Source: Thalassobacillus cyri (lineage in GTDB: Bacteria; Bacillota; Bacilli; Bacillales; Halobacillaceae). From it: DNA of 64,000 bases. The translations under genes were made by a program, and so were the position numbers. A model generated the notes under the pieces. The model ran no database searches. It was given only the letters and a program-made list of their open reading frames with translations, and was not told the DNA's origin. Shown here one piece after another: positions 1 to 7,843 of the stretch; the first letter of the stretch is position 1; each line of letters starts with the position of its first letter. Location of the stretch: contig NZ_FNQR01000010.1 in assembly GCF_900107755.1 (NCBI RefSeq), forward strand, positions 1-64,000. The letters run 5' to 3'.

Positions 1-41
1 TTAATAATGTGTAGTTTTTCTTCGGGGGTATACTGGCTCAT
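1..41 (-). CDS. Start of IS3-family transposase OrfA (partial)
   Basis: Thirteen codons are visible before the window ends, reading MSQYTPEEKLHII. A strong ribosome binding site (AGGAGG) lies 8 bases upstream of the ATG. The motif of a short polar start followed by a Lys/Glu-rich first helix (xYTPEEKLxII) is typical of the helix-turn-helix OrfA protein of IS3/IS150 elements, which binds the element ends and is fused to the DDE catalytic OrfB by frameshifting. The call depends mostly on the neighbouring terminal repeat; too little of the protein is present for a domain assignment. Confidence 0.5.
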   Translation of the reverse strand, partial: MSQYTPEEKLHII

Positions 42-92
42 AAGAGCACCTCCTATTGTCAGATGAGTGTCCAACAATAGGGGTGCACTGCA
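1..92 (-). mobile_element. End of an IS150-group (IS3 family) insertion sequence, truncated by the window edge
   Basis: Read on the minus strand from position 92, the sequence begins TGCAGTGCACCCCTATTG and continues with TTGGACA. This closely resembles the terminal inverted repeat I recall for IS150 (TGTACTGCACCC, then TTGTTGGAC). It is followed within 50 bases by a ribosome site (AGGAGGTG) and an ATG, the arrangement seen at the 5' end of IS3-family orfA. The rest of the element lies left of the window, so target duplication and intactness cannot be judged. The outer edge at 92/93 abuts a dispersed intergenic repeat, which the element appears to have entered. Confidence 0.62.
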
Positions 93-228
93 CTTTAGCC
101 CGAGGAAGCTCACCGTACACCCATGGAAAGTGAGTAATTTCCCGGACCTCCATACGCTCACCACCATAACAGAAACAGTATTTTTCGAAACTGCGTCTTC
201 AAGTAAAGGGAGCTTAACTGTAATATCA
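93..228 (+). repeat. Dispersed intergenic repeat, copy A, interrupted by the IS end
   Basis: This non-coding stretch contains CGAAACTG (186-193) and GTAAAGGGAGCTTA (203-216) separated by 9 bases. The same two blocks occur in the same order, 8 bases apart, on the minus strand at 61977-62006. Both copies also carry an ATTTCCC block upstream followed by a CCAT/CACC-rich stretch. The left part (CCCGAGGAAGCTCACCG and the AGTGAGTAATTTCCC block) recalls long intergenic repeats I have seen in many Bacillaceae genomes. Its left border coincides with the IS terminus at 92. Confidence 0.5.
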
Positions 229-243
229 ACGTTTCATTTCGTA

Positions 244-1155
244 TTATTTCTCGATAAATTTCAATATTCTTTCCCGGTTCTTTTCATAAATTTGCTTACC
301 GAGTTCTATCAGTTCTTCGGTGAACTTGACTTCATCAAATGGAACTTCTTCTCCAAGCTCTTCGTTTATACGGAGATAATTATCCTGCAAAAGCAGCTGG
401 CAGTGGTAGGATACGGATTCGGAAGACAGATTAAGTGCCAGATCCAGCAGCTTCGGAGTGACCTTCATGGCTGGCAGTTGGAATGGCATCCATTTTTTAA
501 TTCCCCAAAACTTATCATGGTCGATTGTAAAATCAATGTTTTGCTTCCCTGTTCCCAGGGAGAGGATTTGTATGTCCTGAAGGCTTTCTTCAAAATAATG
601 GACCGCTTCAGTAATACAAACGAGTGAAGGGTTGTTCGCCCATAGGCCACCGTCGATCGACAAGTAATCGTTGTCGACATTGTTTGGTGGAAAATAAATC
701 GGTGCTGAGCATGAAGACAAGACAGCATCCCATAACGGTATTGATAAATCATCTTCTTCTGAGTCAACGGCGTGAGAGCGGTGGATATAGGGTTTGCCAT
801 GAGTGACGTCGACCGCGGGAATCAACAAAGGGCCATCCATCTCGCCCAGCTTTTTATTTTCAAAAGCTTCCTTCAGCAATTGACGCAGATAGCGATCGCT
901 ATAAACGCTCTTGAACACTCCCACTTTCGCCTGCCGGATAAAAATCTTTTTTCCATATCTCTGATAGGCACTCAGCAATTCGCCCATATCCGTACGCAGC
1001 ATGACAGAGGCAGCAATAATCGAACCAGTACTCGTCCCTGCAATCAAATCAAACTTTTCAGCAGCAGAGGTTCCGATATCGTTTTCCATCGCTCTCAACA
1101 CAGCAATCGGCATAACACCACGGATACCGCCACCATCAATACATAATATTTTCAT
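244..1155 (-). CDS. Patatin-like phospholipase
   Basis: A 303-residue cytoplasmic protein of the patatin family of serine acyl hydrolases, which cleave fatty acyl groups from lipids with a Ser-Asp dyad. The oxyanion-hole motif DGGGIRG is at residues 7-13, the nucleophile motif GTSTG at 40-44 (Ser42), and the catalytic Asp168 lies in a DGG motif. The dyad is therefore complete. There is no signal peptide or membrane segment. It starts 19 bases after gerAC on the same strand, with a GGTGAAG site before the ATG, so it is probably the last gene of the germination operon, suggesting expression in the forespore (inference). Bacterial patatins also act in CBASS defence, but no nucleotide cyclase gene is nearby. 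Confidence 0.85.
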   Translation of the reverse strand: MKILCIDGGGIRGVMPIAVLRAMENDIGTSAAEKFDLIAGTSTGSIIAASVMLRTDMGELLSAYQRYGKKIFIRQAKVGVFKSVYSDRYLRQLLKEAFENKKLGEMDGPLLIPAVDVTHGKPYIHRSHAVDSEEDDLSIPLWDAVLSSCSAPIYFPPNNVDNDYLSIDGGLWANNPSLVCITEAVHYFEESLQDIQILSLGTGKQNIDFTIDHDKFWGIKKWMPFQLPAMKVTPKLLDLALNLSSESVSYHCQLLLQDNYLRINEELGEEVPFDEVKFTEELIELGKQIYEKNRERILKFIEK

Positions 1156-1174
1156 CCATCTTCACCATCACTCA

Positions 1175-2257
1175 TTATGCAGAAATTCCTGTCTCGACGA
1201 TATCCACATTAACTTTTATCTCAACAGATACTTCAGGATAGAGCTCTTTCCATTCTTCATCCGTTACTTTGCCTTTACGGTTTTTCAAAAGATGCCCCAG
1301 TCCTAGTGGGTCAATGTTTTTTTTCTGGAATTGTGTGATCATCCTTCTGCTCTTATCCTCAAAAAACGACGAAAATGCGGCTTCCATCTTTTTAACACGC
1401 ATTTGTGTCTCTATGGTTTTAATATCGGAAACCTCACTGACGATTCCGGCCATATCCACTGTAATGACAAACTTTGGATTAGCTTTGTCTCCTTTTATCT
1501 GATACTTCACTTTTGAACCGATATTCTCAAGGACTACGCCATTCCCTTCCAATTCAATTGCCTGGATTCCCTGTTTGAAGTTTTCCACCATCATCTTGAA
1601 GGTGAATACATCCTCATAAGGGAGCAGATGGACAGATTTGCCACCTTGGAATAAAGCAAGGCCATCCATCTTAACCTCTCCCTCCTCTAACAACAGGTAT
1701 GGCAAGTAGCCGTCCATGCCCATCGCATAGTAAGCGTATAAAAATGTATGAAGGTTGGTTTTTGGAAAGATGTTCTTTTCATTTTGTTCAATCAGACCGA
1801 TCAAGTAATCTGCAGTCGTTTGATTTTCACTATATTTCGTTTCAATCAGTTCCTTTGTATCCCCCTCAACTACCCCTAACTGTACGTCCCTTCCTATATG
1901 AGGATCCCGGGCAAGCATATCAATGATTTTACTCAAATCTCTTTTAGCTAGATCTTCTCCATATAAGGAGAAGGAAAGTTTCCCCATCCGAATCGGTCTA
2001 GGAGACTTACTTTCCAATCCATTGCCAATCTCTTTCATTGTTTTGGCCTGATAGGATAAATATTGTTCGGTCGGCACTTCTTCCTTACTACGACCATAAA
2101 TTGGAACAGCTACCGTGCATTCTGTCAGTTCTTCATCCACATAATCACACCCGGAAATACTTACCAGAGCTACTTCCTCGACACTGGGATGCGGCATACA
2201 CCCTGCAAGGAAGACAGTTACAGCAAGCATGATTGGCAATAGCTTTTTAATTTCCAT
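1175..2257 (-). CDS. gerAC: Ger(x)C family spore germination lipoprotein (GerAC type)
   Basis: The C subunit of a GerA-type nutrient germinant receptor, a lipoprotein on the outer face of the spore inner membrane. It is 360 residues long, close to the family norm. The N-terminus has a lysine-rich start, a hydrophobic stretch and the lipobox LAGC with Cys20 as the acylated residue. The early region (VEEVALVSISG...) and the C-terminal domain match the general pattern of Ger(x)C proteins. Its ATG overlaps the end of the gerAB gene by 11 bases, so translation is coupled. The particular nutrient recognised cannot be deduced, so the symbol gives the family role rather than orthology to B. subtilis gerAC. 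Confidence 0.9.
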   Translation of the reverse strand: MEIKKLLPIMLAVTVFLAGCMPHPSVEEVALVSISGCDYVDEELTECTVAVPIYGRSKEEVPTEQYLSYQAKTMKEIGNGLESKSPRPIRMGKLSFSLYGEDLAKRDLSKIIDMLARDPHIGRDVQLGVVEGDTKELIETKYSENQTTADYLIGLIEQNEKNIFPKTNLHTFLYAYYAMGMDGYLPYLLLEEGEVKMDGLALFQGGKSVHLLPYEDVFTFKMMVENFKQGIQAIELEGNGVVLENIGSKVKYQIKGDKANPKFVITVDMAGIVSEVSDIKTIETQMRVKKMEAAFSSFFEDKSRRMITQFQKKNIDPLGLGHLLKNRKGKVTDEEWKELYPEVSVEIKVNVDIVETGISA

Positions 2258-3356
2258 GACGGTATCTCACCTTTTTCATGATCAACATCATAATATATAG
2301 CACGGGAATATAGAGCAGGAAATAGAATCCGGCTTGGTTCGTAAACGTATTTAAAGCATCGATCATCCTGCGATCATCTATCAAATTGGAGGCAATTAAT
2401 AAAATGATTAAATATAACCAGAGTACGTATTTTTGCTTGATTTTGAACATCCGTTTCGGAATCCGGCTGGCGGCCCATAAGCCCAGACAAATATTCGGCA
2501 GAACAACATAGGCCCATAATCCGATTCCCATATATTCAAAGCGTTGTAGAAATGGGAAATCAACGATTTTCCATAAAGAAATCGTTCCCCATGTTACATG
2601 CTGCAATTGCTCTTCACTGTAATAAATGAAGGCGACTAGCGCACTGATCAGGTAAATCATTGTGGTATAGAAAGCTCCAAAATGGGCCCATTTCTTCGAT
2701 GCTTTCTGATCTTTGATAAACGGATAAAACATTAAGAGCAATTCAAAACCTAGAAAGCTTAGTGTACTTACTTTCGCCGAGCTGAGGATGTCCGTTACCG
2801 AGGCGTCAATCATAGGGTACAGGTTATTGACATCCCCAATCTGTAATGGGAAAAACTTGAACAACAATAACGGCAATCCAAGAATGACGCTGAGAAGACA
2901 CATCCCAGTGATCACCCGAAGCCCGCCCTCAATAAAGTAGTAAGCAAGGAGAAGGTATACTAATGCAAACAGCCAGGTATTCAATTGAGGAAAAACCCAG
3001 ACCTGGATGACTTCAACAAATGTCCGCAATACGGTCAGACTCAACAAAAGAAAGTAGACACTGAATACGAGATTCATCAAACCGCCTAAATATTTACCGA
3101 AAATAAAATTATGGACAGATACCAAGTCCCCGCCACAGCCTTGCAAGAGACGATAAATCATCCATAATAGTAGATGAATGGCCAGGCCAGCCACCAAAAT
3201 AGAAATCCAGGCATTATAACCCGCATCCTCGGCAATATATTTTTCAAATCCGAGTATCCCGACCCCTACTTGCATGGAATGTACCAAAAAGAAAGCCATC
3301 GTAGAGGTAACCATTAAGTTTTCTGGTACATGAAAACCTCCCTTTGTATCATTCAT
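2247..3356 (-). CDS. gerAB: GerAB/ArcD/ProY family germination permease-like subunit
   Basis: The B subunit of a GerA-type germinant receptor. These proteins belong to the APC transporter superfamily and carry the germinant-binding pocket. The 369-residue sequence has about ten strongly hydrophobic segments spread over its length, a short polar N-terminus and an ending YRHGN after the last helix. The ATG lies within the last codons of gerAA (8-base overlap). The 3' end overlaps gerAC by 11 bases. The tight A-B-C order is the standard tricistronic receptor operon. The substrate is unknown. Confidence 0.9.
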   Translation of the reverse strand: MNDTKGGFHVPENLMVTSTMAFFLVHSMQVGVGILGFEKYIAEDAGYNAWISILVAGLAIHLLLWMIYRLLQGCGGDLVSVHNFIFGKYLGGLMNLVFSVYFLLLSLTVLRTFVEVIQVWVFPQLNTWLFALVYLLLAYYFIEGGLRVITGMCLLSVILGLPLLLFKFFPLQIGDVNNLYPMIDASVTDILSSAKVSTLSFLGFELLLMFYPFIKDQKASKKWAHFGAFYTTMIYLISALVAFIYYSEEQLQHVTWGTISLWKIVDFPFLQRFEYMGIGLWAYVVLPNICLGLWAASRIPKRMFKIKQKYVLWLYLIILLIASNLIDDRRMIDALNTFTNQAGFYFLLYIPVLYIMMLIMKKVRYRHGN

Positions 3357-4842
3357 CTACATCCCTCTTCTCATTTGCCCGTTTCTGGTTGAACCGGCTG
3401 GAATCCACCGGCCTTGTCTGAATCGGTCTCATGGATTGTTTATTAAACGGAAGGCGGATGAAGGCATCCTTCAAATCATGAAACCGAAGTGGATAGATCG
3501 GCGCAAAAAAAGGTCTTCCAATCGATTGCAGCTTGATCAAATGAGCGATGAAAAAAGACATCACGATCGATATTCCTACAACCCCCCACATTTGGGCCCC
3601 GAGTAAAAACGGAAACCTTAAAAGCCGGATCGTGTTGCCTATCTGATAGACGGGGGTCGTAAAGGAAGCCAGGGCTGCCAGCGCAACTATAATCAACAGC
3701 ACATTACTGGTCAAACCGGCTTCGACCGCTGCTGTTCCGATAACGATACCACCAACAATACCGATGGTCTGACCGACCTTTGTTGGAAGTCGTGCTCCCG
3801 CTTCCCTGAGCAGTTCAATTGTCAATTCTAAAATGATCACTTCCAATATCGGCGGAAAAGGAATGTCTGCCCGGGAAGTTACTATTGTCGCCAACAAGTC
3901 TTCCGGAATCATCTCATGATGATAACTCAGTATCGCGACATACAAAGGGGTGCTTAAGACTGAAAATATGACCGCGAATAATCGGATTAAACGAAACCCC
4001 GAAGCAAGATGCCAGGGAAGAAAGTAGTCATCAGAAGCAGAGAAAAATTCAACGACTGTTGTCGGACAAGTCAGGGCATGAGGAGAACCATCGACCAAAA
4101 TGGCCACCTTTCCCTCCACCAGCGAACCCGTAACCCGGTCCGGCCGTTCTGTATCTAACAGCTGAGGAAACGGGGAATTGGAATTATCCGCAATCATCTG
4201 TGTAATATAGGAACTATCATTGATCTGATCATATTCAATGTCTTTCAGCCGCTGCATGACTGTGTTGACATTCTCTTGATTTGCTACGCCATCGACATAT
4301 AATATAGCGACACGTGTTTTGGTCATTTTTCCGATATTCAATTCCTTGACCGTCAGCTGTGGCAGTGTCAATCGTTTACGTACCAGGTTGATATTCGTGT
4401 CAAGCGATTCTACAAACGCCTCTTTCGGCCCAACTACACTGAATTCTACTTCAGGGATGCTGACTTTTCGATGTTCAGCGATCACAGCAGGAATCGTCAG
4501 AAATTTCTTGTCGTACTCCTTCATTTGAAGGATGACATGACCTTGCATTACCCGCTGTCGAAAAAGGTCGACATCATTCGTGATAGCCAGCCCCTCAACT
4601 GGGATGACATCTTTCATTTCCTCCAGTGAATGCAAAGCATTTTGTTTTAAGGCAGGGAGGATTATTTCATTTAAAACTTTCGGCTCTACCATGGTTTCAA
4701 AATACGATAGAAAGCACTTCGTCCCGCCTTCAAGAGGATAGACCATGAAATCCTTCGACTGTTCCAGACTCTTTGTCACATCTTTGACTGTTTCGTTTTG
4801 TTCTGGAAATTCGTTACCTTTATCTTTCTTCCATTTCCACAT
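3349..4842 (-). CDS. gerAA: GerA family spore germination protein (A subunit)
   Basis: The A subunit of a nutrient germinant receptor, 497 residues, in the spore inner membrane. The N-terminal half is a soluble domain (to about residue 270) with the family signature SSYITQMIADNSNSPFPQ. The following PDRVTGSLVEGKVAILVDGSPHA region is also typical. The C-terminal half holds several membrane segments and ends in a charged tail. A TAAGGAGA ribosome site precedes the ATG. It is the first gene of gerAA-gerAB-gerAC. A forespore-type promoter candidate lies at 4883-4909. A-subunit oligomerisation into ion channels is known for the family; its germinant is not deducible. Confidence 0.93.
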   Translation of the reverse strand: MWKWKKDKGNEFPEQNETVKDVTKSLEQSKDFMVYPLEGGTKCFLSYFETMVEPKVLNEIILPALKQNALHSLEEMKDVIPVEGLAITNDVDLFRQRVMQGHVILQMKEYDKKFLTIPAVIAEHRKVSIPEVEFSVVGPKEAFVESLDTNINLVRKRLTLPQLTVKELNIGKMTKTRVAILYVDGVANQENVNTVMQRLKDIEYDQINDSSYITQMIADNSNSPFPQLLDTERPDRVTGSLVEGKVAILVDGSPHALTCPTTVVEFFSASDDYFLPWHLASGFRLIRLFAVIFSVLSTPLYVAILSYHHEMIPEDLLATIVTSRADIPFPPILEVIILELTIELLREAGARLPTKVGQTIGIVGGIVIGTAAVEAGLTSNVLLIIVALAALASFTTPVYQIGNTIRLLRFPFLLGAQMWGVVGISIVMSFFIAHLIKLQSIGRPFFAPIYPLRFHDLKDAFIRLPFNKQSMRPIQTRPVDSSRFNQKRANEKRDVDE

Positions 4843-4882
4843 GAGAAATCTCCTTATAGCTACGAATCGTTCATCTCTTTAG

Positions 4883-4909
4883 TACTTTGCAAAATGGAAT
4901 AATTTATAC
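4883..4909 (-). promoter_or_regulatory. Candidate sigma-G type promoter of the ger operon
   Basis: On the minus strand GTATAA (4904-4909) is followed after 14 bases by CAAAGTA (4883-4889). This is close to the sigma-G pattern (-35 like TGWATA, -10 CATNNTA), with one or two mismatches per box, and it sits about 40 bases upstream of the gerAA start. Germination receptor operons are normally transcribed by sigma-G in the forespore. The match is by eye only. Confidence 0.35.
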
Positions 4910-4954
4910 CAGACAGGGAAAGATATTGTTTACATGGAAATGGGAGGGAACAGT

Positions 4955-5125
4955 GTGGTTATAGCGTATATCCTGCCGCTTGTGATGGTTGCGGCGTTTT
5001 TTATAGCAATCATGCTATTGTTAGACTGGCTTGCTCAAATAATTCTATATTCTTTAATCATTGTCCTCTTCTTCCTCCCGTTTGTTCTTCTTTATAAAGC
5101 TGAAAAAAAAGACGAAAAAAAATAA
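4955..5125 (+). CDS. Small two-helix membrane protein
   Basis: A 56-residue protein of unknown function with nearly continuous hydrophobic sequence that can form two transmembrane helices, ending in a lysine/aspartate-rich tail (KAEKKDEKK). I prefer the GTG at 4955 because a GGGAGGG ribosome site lies 6 bases upstream; a longer form from an ATG at 4934 would have no good site. It is transcribed divergently from the ger operon and is followed by a strong hairpin terminator. The codons look normal for a gene, but I cannot link it to a named family. Confidence 0.6.
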   Translation: MVIAYILPLVMVAAFFIAIMLLLDWLAQIILYSLIIVLFFLPFVLLYKAEKKDEKK

Positions 5126-5167
5126 AAATCGATTCATCTTCACTAGAAGATGAATCGATTTTTTTAT
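5124..5167. terminator. Bidirectional terminator
   Basis: A long hairpin with stem AAAATCGATTCATCTT and loop CACTAG has A-rich and T-rich flanks, so it can stop transcripts of the small membrane protein from the left and of the EamA gene from the right. Confidence 0.85.
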
Positions 5168-5173
5168 TTATAT

Positions 5174-6091
5174 TTAGCTTGCCATCCGCTTCTGCTTATG
5201 TTTCCTCAAAGATTGCTCAAGTGCTCCTGTCCCCAGTAATACTCCTGCCACAATGAACAAAAATCCGAACAACTGCTCAACCATAATCCTTTCACCTAAA
5301 AACAGGTAAGAACCAGTCAATGAAAAGAACGGGGTAAGATTGATGAAAATGGCCGTTTCACCAGCACCAATCTGGTGAATTGCTTTATTATAGACCATGT
5401 GACCAATTCCCGTGGCCAGTATTGCCGAAGCTAAAAACACAATCCAGTCCACAGGAGTACCTGTCGTCAATGTGGAAAGGCCGTCAGGTTCCAGCCGGGA
5501 GCTTACAACGAACAAGAAAAAAGCCCCTACGATTTGCATCCATCCCGTCATCAGCCGTGCATCCATCGTTTCGGTCGCCCGTTTGATGGCAATGAAACTG
5601 ACTGCCTGGGTAACAACGGCAAGAAAAATGTAGAGATCGCCACGAGAGATGCTCCCTACGCTTCTTTCACCGTTCAAAACAATGAACGAAACGCCAATCA
5701 GCCCGGACACGATCCCTATCATTCTCAGGATTGTCAGTTTATCTCCTAAAAATAAAATGGCAGCCAAAGCCGTCATCAGTGGCACTAATCCCAGGATAAG
5801 ACCAGCATTAGAAGCGTTGGTACCCGTGAGACCTACTGACAAAAAGAAATGGTGGCCCAAAATACCGGTTAAAGCTCCTATCGTAATGTAGATAAGTTGA
5901 GGTTTGGTAACCTTTCGGAATTCCTTTCTGATTCCTAATATAAGCATGACAACAATACCTGCAAGTAGAATCCGTAATGCTGTAATGGTTACAGGCGCAA
6001 AGCTCTCCACCAGAATTTTAATCGCAATGACATTGAAGCCCCATATCATCATGATCAAAAAGAGCAGGGTATACGTAAGTGATTTAGACAT
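5174..6091 (-). CDS. EamA (drug/metabolite transporter) family permease
   Basis: A 305-residue inner-membrane protein with ten predicted helices arranged as two EamA repeats. The N-terminal repeat begins MIWGFNVIAIKIL with the typical WG motif near the end of the first helix; the second repeat ends in the usual short basic tail (RKHKQKRMAS). Members export amino acids or other small metabolites by an antiport-like mechanism, but the family label does not give the substrate. It stands alone between a shared terminator and the MFS exporter gene on the same strand. Confidence 0.88.
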   Translation of the reverse strand: MSKSLTYTLLFLIMMIWGFNVIAIKILVESFAPVTITALRILLAGIVVMLILGIRKEFRKVTKPQLIYITIGALTGILGHHFFLSVGLTGTNASNAGLILGLVPLMTALAAILFLGDKLTILRMIGIVSGLIGVSFIVLNGERSVGSISRGDLYIFLAVVTQAVSFIAIKRATETMDARLMTGWMQIVGAFFLFVVSSRLEPDGLSTLTTGTPVDWIVFLASAILATGIGHMVYNKAIHQIGAGETAIFINLTPFFSLTGSYLFLGERIMVEQLFGFLFIVAGVLLGTGALEQSLRKHKQKRMAS

Positions 6092-6165
6092 ATGCTTTCA
6101 TCTCTTTCTTTCTTTGAGTAAAAGTATAAAAATATAGTTTACTTTCGAAATCGAAAATCTTCAAC

Positions 6166-6204
6166 ACAAAAGCCCGGGATTCTTTCCTCATCCTCGGGCT
6201 TTAC
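6166..6204 (-). terminator. Terminator after the DHA2 exporter gene
   Basis: The arms AAAGCCCG (about 6169-6176) and CGGGCTTT (6195-6202) form a GC-rich hairpin. On the minus strand it is followed by a short T-run (CTTTTG). It lies between the stop codon of the MFS gene and the EamA gene. Confidence 0.65.
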
Positions 6205-6213
6205 TGTTTAATA

Positions 6214-7602
6214 TCAAGCGATTTCTGGGCGTGAATTTTTAATGAAAAAGGACATGATCAGACCGGCAATTGCAATAAGACCGGCTACGATGAACGATAC
6301 ATTTACACCATGGATCAATCCTATCACCCCATCTGAGGGAACTGCCTGTGTCGTCATGACAGAAACAAGCAAAGCTGTACCGACAGCACCAGAAACCTGA
6401 CGCATGGTGTTATTCATAGCTGTACCATGCGGCATCAGTTCATTCGGCAGTTGATTAAGCCCCGCGGTGGTCACCGGCATCATCACCATCGAAATACCGA
6501 ACATGCGGGCTGCATTGACACTGGCTAAATACAGAAAAGTCGTTTCAAGTGTGGTATTTGAAAACATGAATGTAGTAATCACTAAAATTGAAAGTCCGAT
6601 AATGGCAAGCCAGCGTGCTCCGAATTTATCAAACAGACGTCCTGTAACAGGATTCATCAATCCCATCAAGACTGCTCCTGGCAGCAGCATCAACCCTGAT
6701 TCCAGAGCTGTGAACCCGAGCATATTCTGCATGAGAATCGGTAAGATAACAGCACCACCGATCATCGCTATGAAGGATACCATGCCGATAGCTGTCGTAA
6801 CCGTAAACATGGTATTTTTGAAAATCCTGAATTCCAAAATTGGCTGCTCTAATTTTAGCTGTCTTAGTATGAAGAAAACGAGCGTGATAGCCCCGACAAC
6901 AATCGCACCGAGAACCTCCCCACGAAGCCAGCTGCCACTGCCTGCGACACTGAATCCATATAAGATCCCGCCAAAACCGATTGTCGACAACATAATAGAC
7001 AGGACATCAACCTTCGGGAAAGTCTGCTTCGTTACATTTTTCAAAATGAAGTAAGCAACTATGATAGCAATTGGCAAAATGACATAAAACAAGCTGCGCC
7101 AAGGGAAGTTTTCAACCAGATAACCAGACAGAGTCGGTCCTATGGCAGGTGCGAATGCGATGACCATACCGAACATCCCCATAGCCGCTCCCCGCTTTTC
7201 TATCGGAAACACCAGGAAAAGGATGGTCTGCATCAATGGAAGAATAATTCCCGCACCTGCTGCCTGCAGAACCCTTCCGGATAAAAGGACAGTAAAATTC
7301 GGAGCTATCGCACACACTAATGTACCGAATGCGAAAGTACCGACAGCTGTTAGGAACAAGCTCCTTGTCGTAAAGCGCTCAATTAAAAAAGCTGTGATGG
7401 GGATCATGATCCCATTCACAAGCATAAAAATTGTCTGCAGCCACTGGGCCGTATTGGCATCCAGGTTCAAATCAGCCATAATATGAGGAATTGCTGTAGC
7501 CAGCAATGTTTGATTCAAAATAGCGACGAATGCGCCAGAAATAAGCACAATCATTAATGGAACTTTATTTATTGGCTCTTCTTGTGAATTTGATTGTTCC
7601 AC
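6214..7602 (-). CDS. MFS multidrug exporter, DHA2 (EmrB/QacA) type
   Basis: A 462-residue major facilitator protein, probably a proton-driven drug exporter in the cytoplasmic membrane. The N-terminal region reads ...FVAILNQTLLATAIPHIMADL, the motif D1-like sequence diagnostic of the DHA2 group. It is followed by GRVLQAAGAGIILPLMQT (motif B) and GPTLSGYLVE (motif C, antiporter signature). Length and helix number fit the 14-segment class. Its ATG lies about 240 bases from the divergent BCCT gene. No regulator gene is adjacent. Substrates cannot be predicted. Confidence 0.9.
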   Translation of the reverse strand: MEQSNSQEEPINKVPLMIVLISGAFVAILNQTLLATAIPHIMADLNLDANTAQWLQTIFMLVNGIMIPITAFLIERFTTRSLFLTAVGTFAFGTLVCAIAPNFTVLLSGRVLQAAGAGIILPLMQTILFLVFPIEKRGAAMGMFGMVIAFAPAIGPTLSGYLVENFPWRSLFYVILPIAIIVAYFILKNVTKQTFPKVDVLSIMLSTIGFGGILYGFSVAGSGSWLRGEVLGAIVVGAITLVFFILRQLKLEQPILEFRIFKNTMFTVTTAIGMVSFIAMIGGAVILPILMQNMLGFTALESGLMLLPGAVLMGLMNPVTGRLFDKFGARWLAIIGLSILVITTFMFSNTTLETTFLYLASVNAARMFGISMVMMPVTTAGLNQLPNELMPHGTAMNNTMRQVSGAVGTALLVSVMTTQAVPSDGVIGLIHGVNVSFIVAGLIAIAGLIMSFFIKNSRPEIA

Positions 7603-7843
7603 GGTATTCCTTCTTTCTTTTTTAGGTAACTAAGAAATTCTAACTCAATTTATCTTGAAAATCAACATTTAGCCACTCGAAACATTCAAGAGAGTACACT
7701 TAAGTATTCCATATTAATCATTTCTGTTTCAAAACTACATAAAAATAACTAGCTTACTCACTTATGCAACCGGGTATATTATGAGCAAAACTTTTTTTAC
7801 TGGGAGTAAATCCCTTAATCTATTACTGCAAAGGAGACTGACT

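Noticed and set aside
67-627. Long open frame antisense to the patatin gene
   Set aside because: No ribosome site, no family resemblance, and it runs through the IS end, the repeat and the coding strand of a clear patatin.
244-1155. Patatin as a CBASS phage-defence effector
   Set aside because: No CD-NTase, Cap2/Cap3 or other defence gene lies nearby, and the neighbours are germination genes; the standalone family is common.
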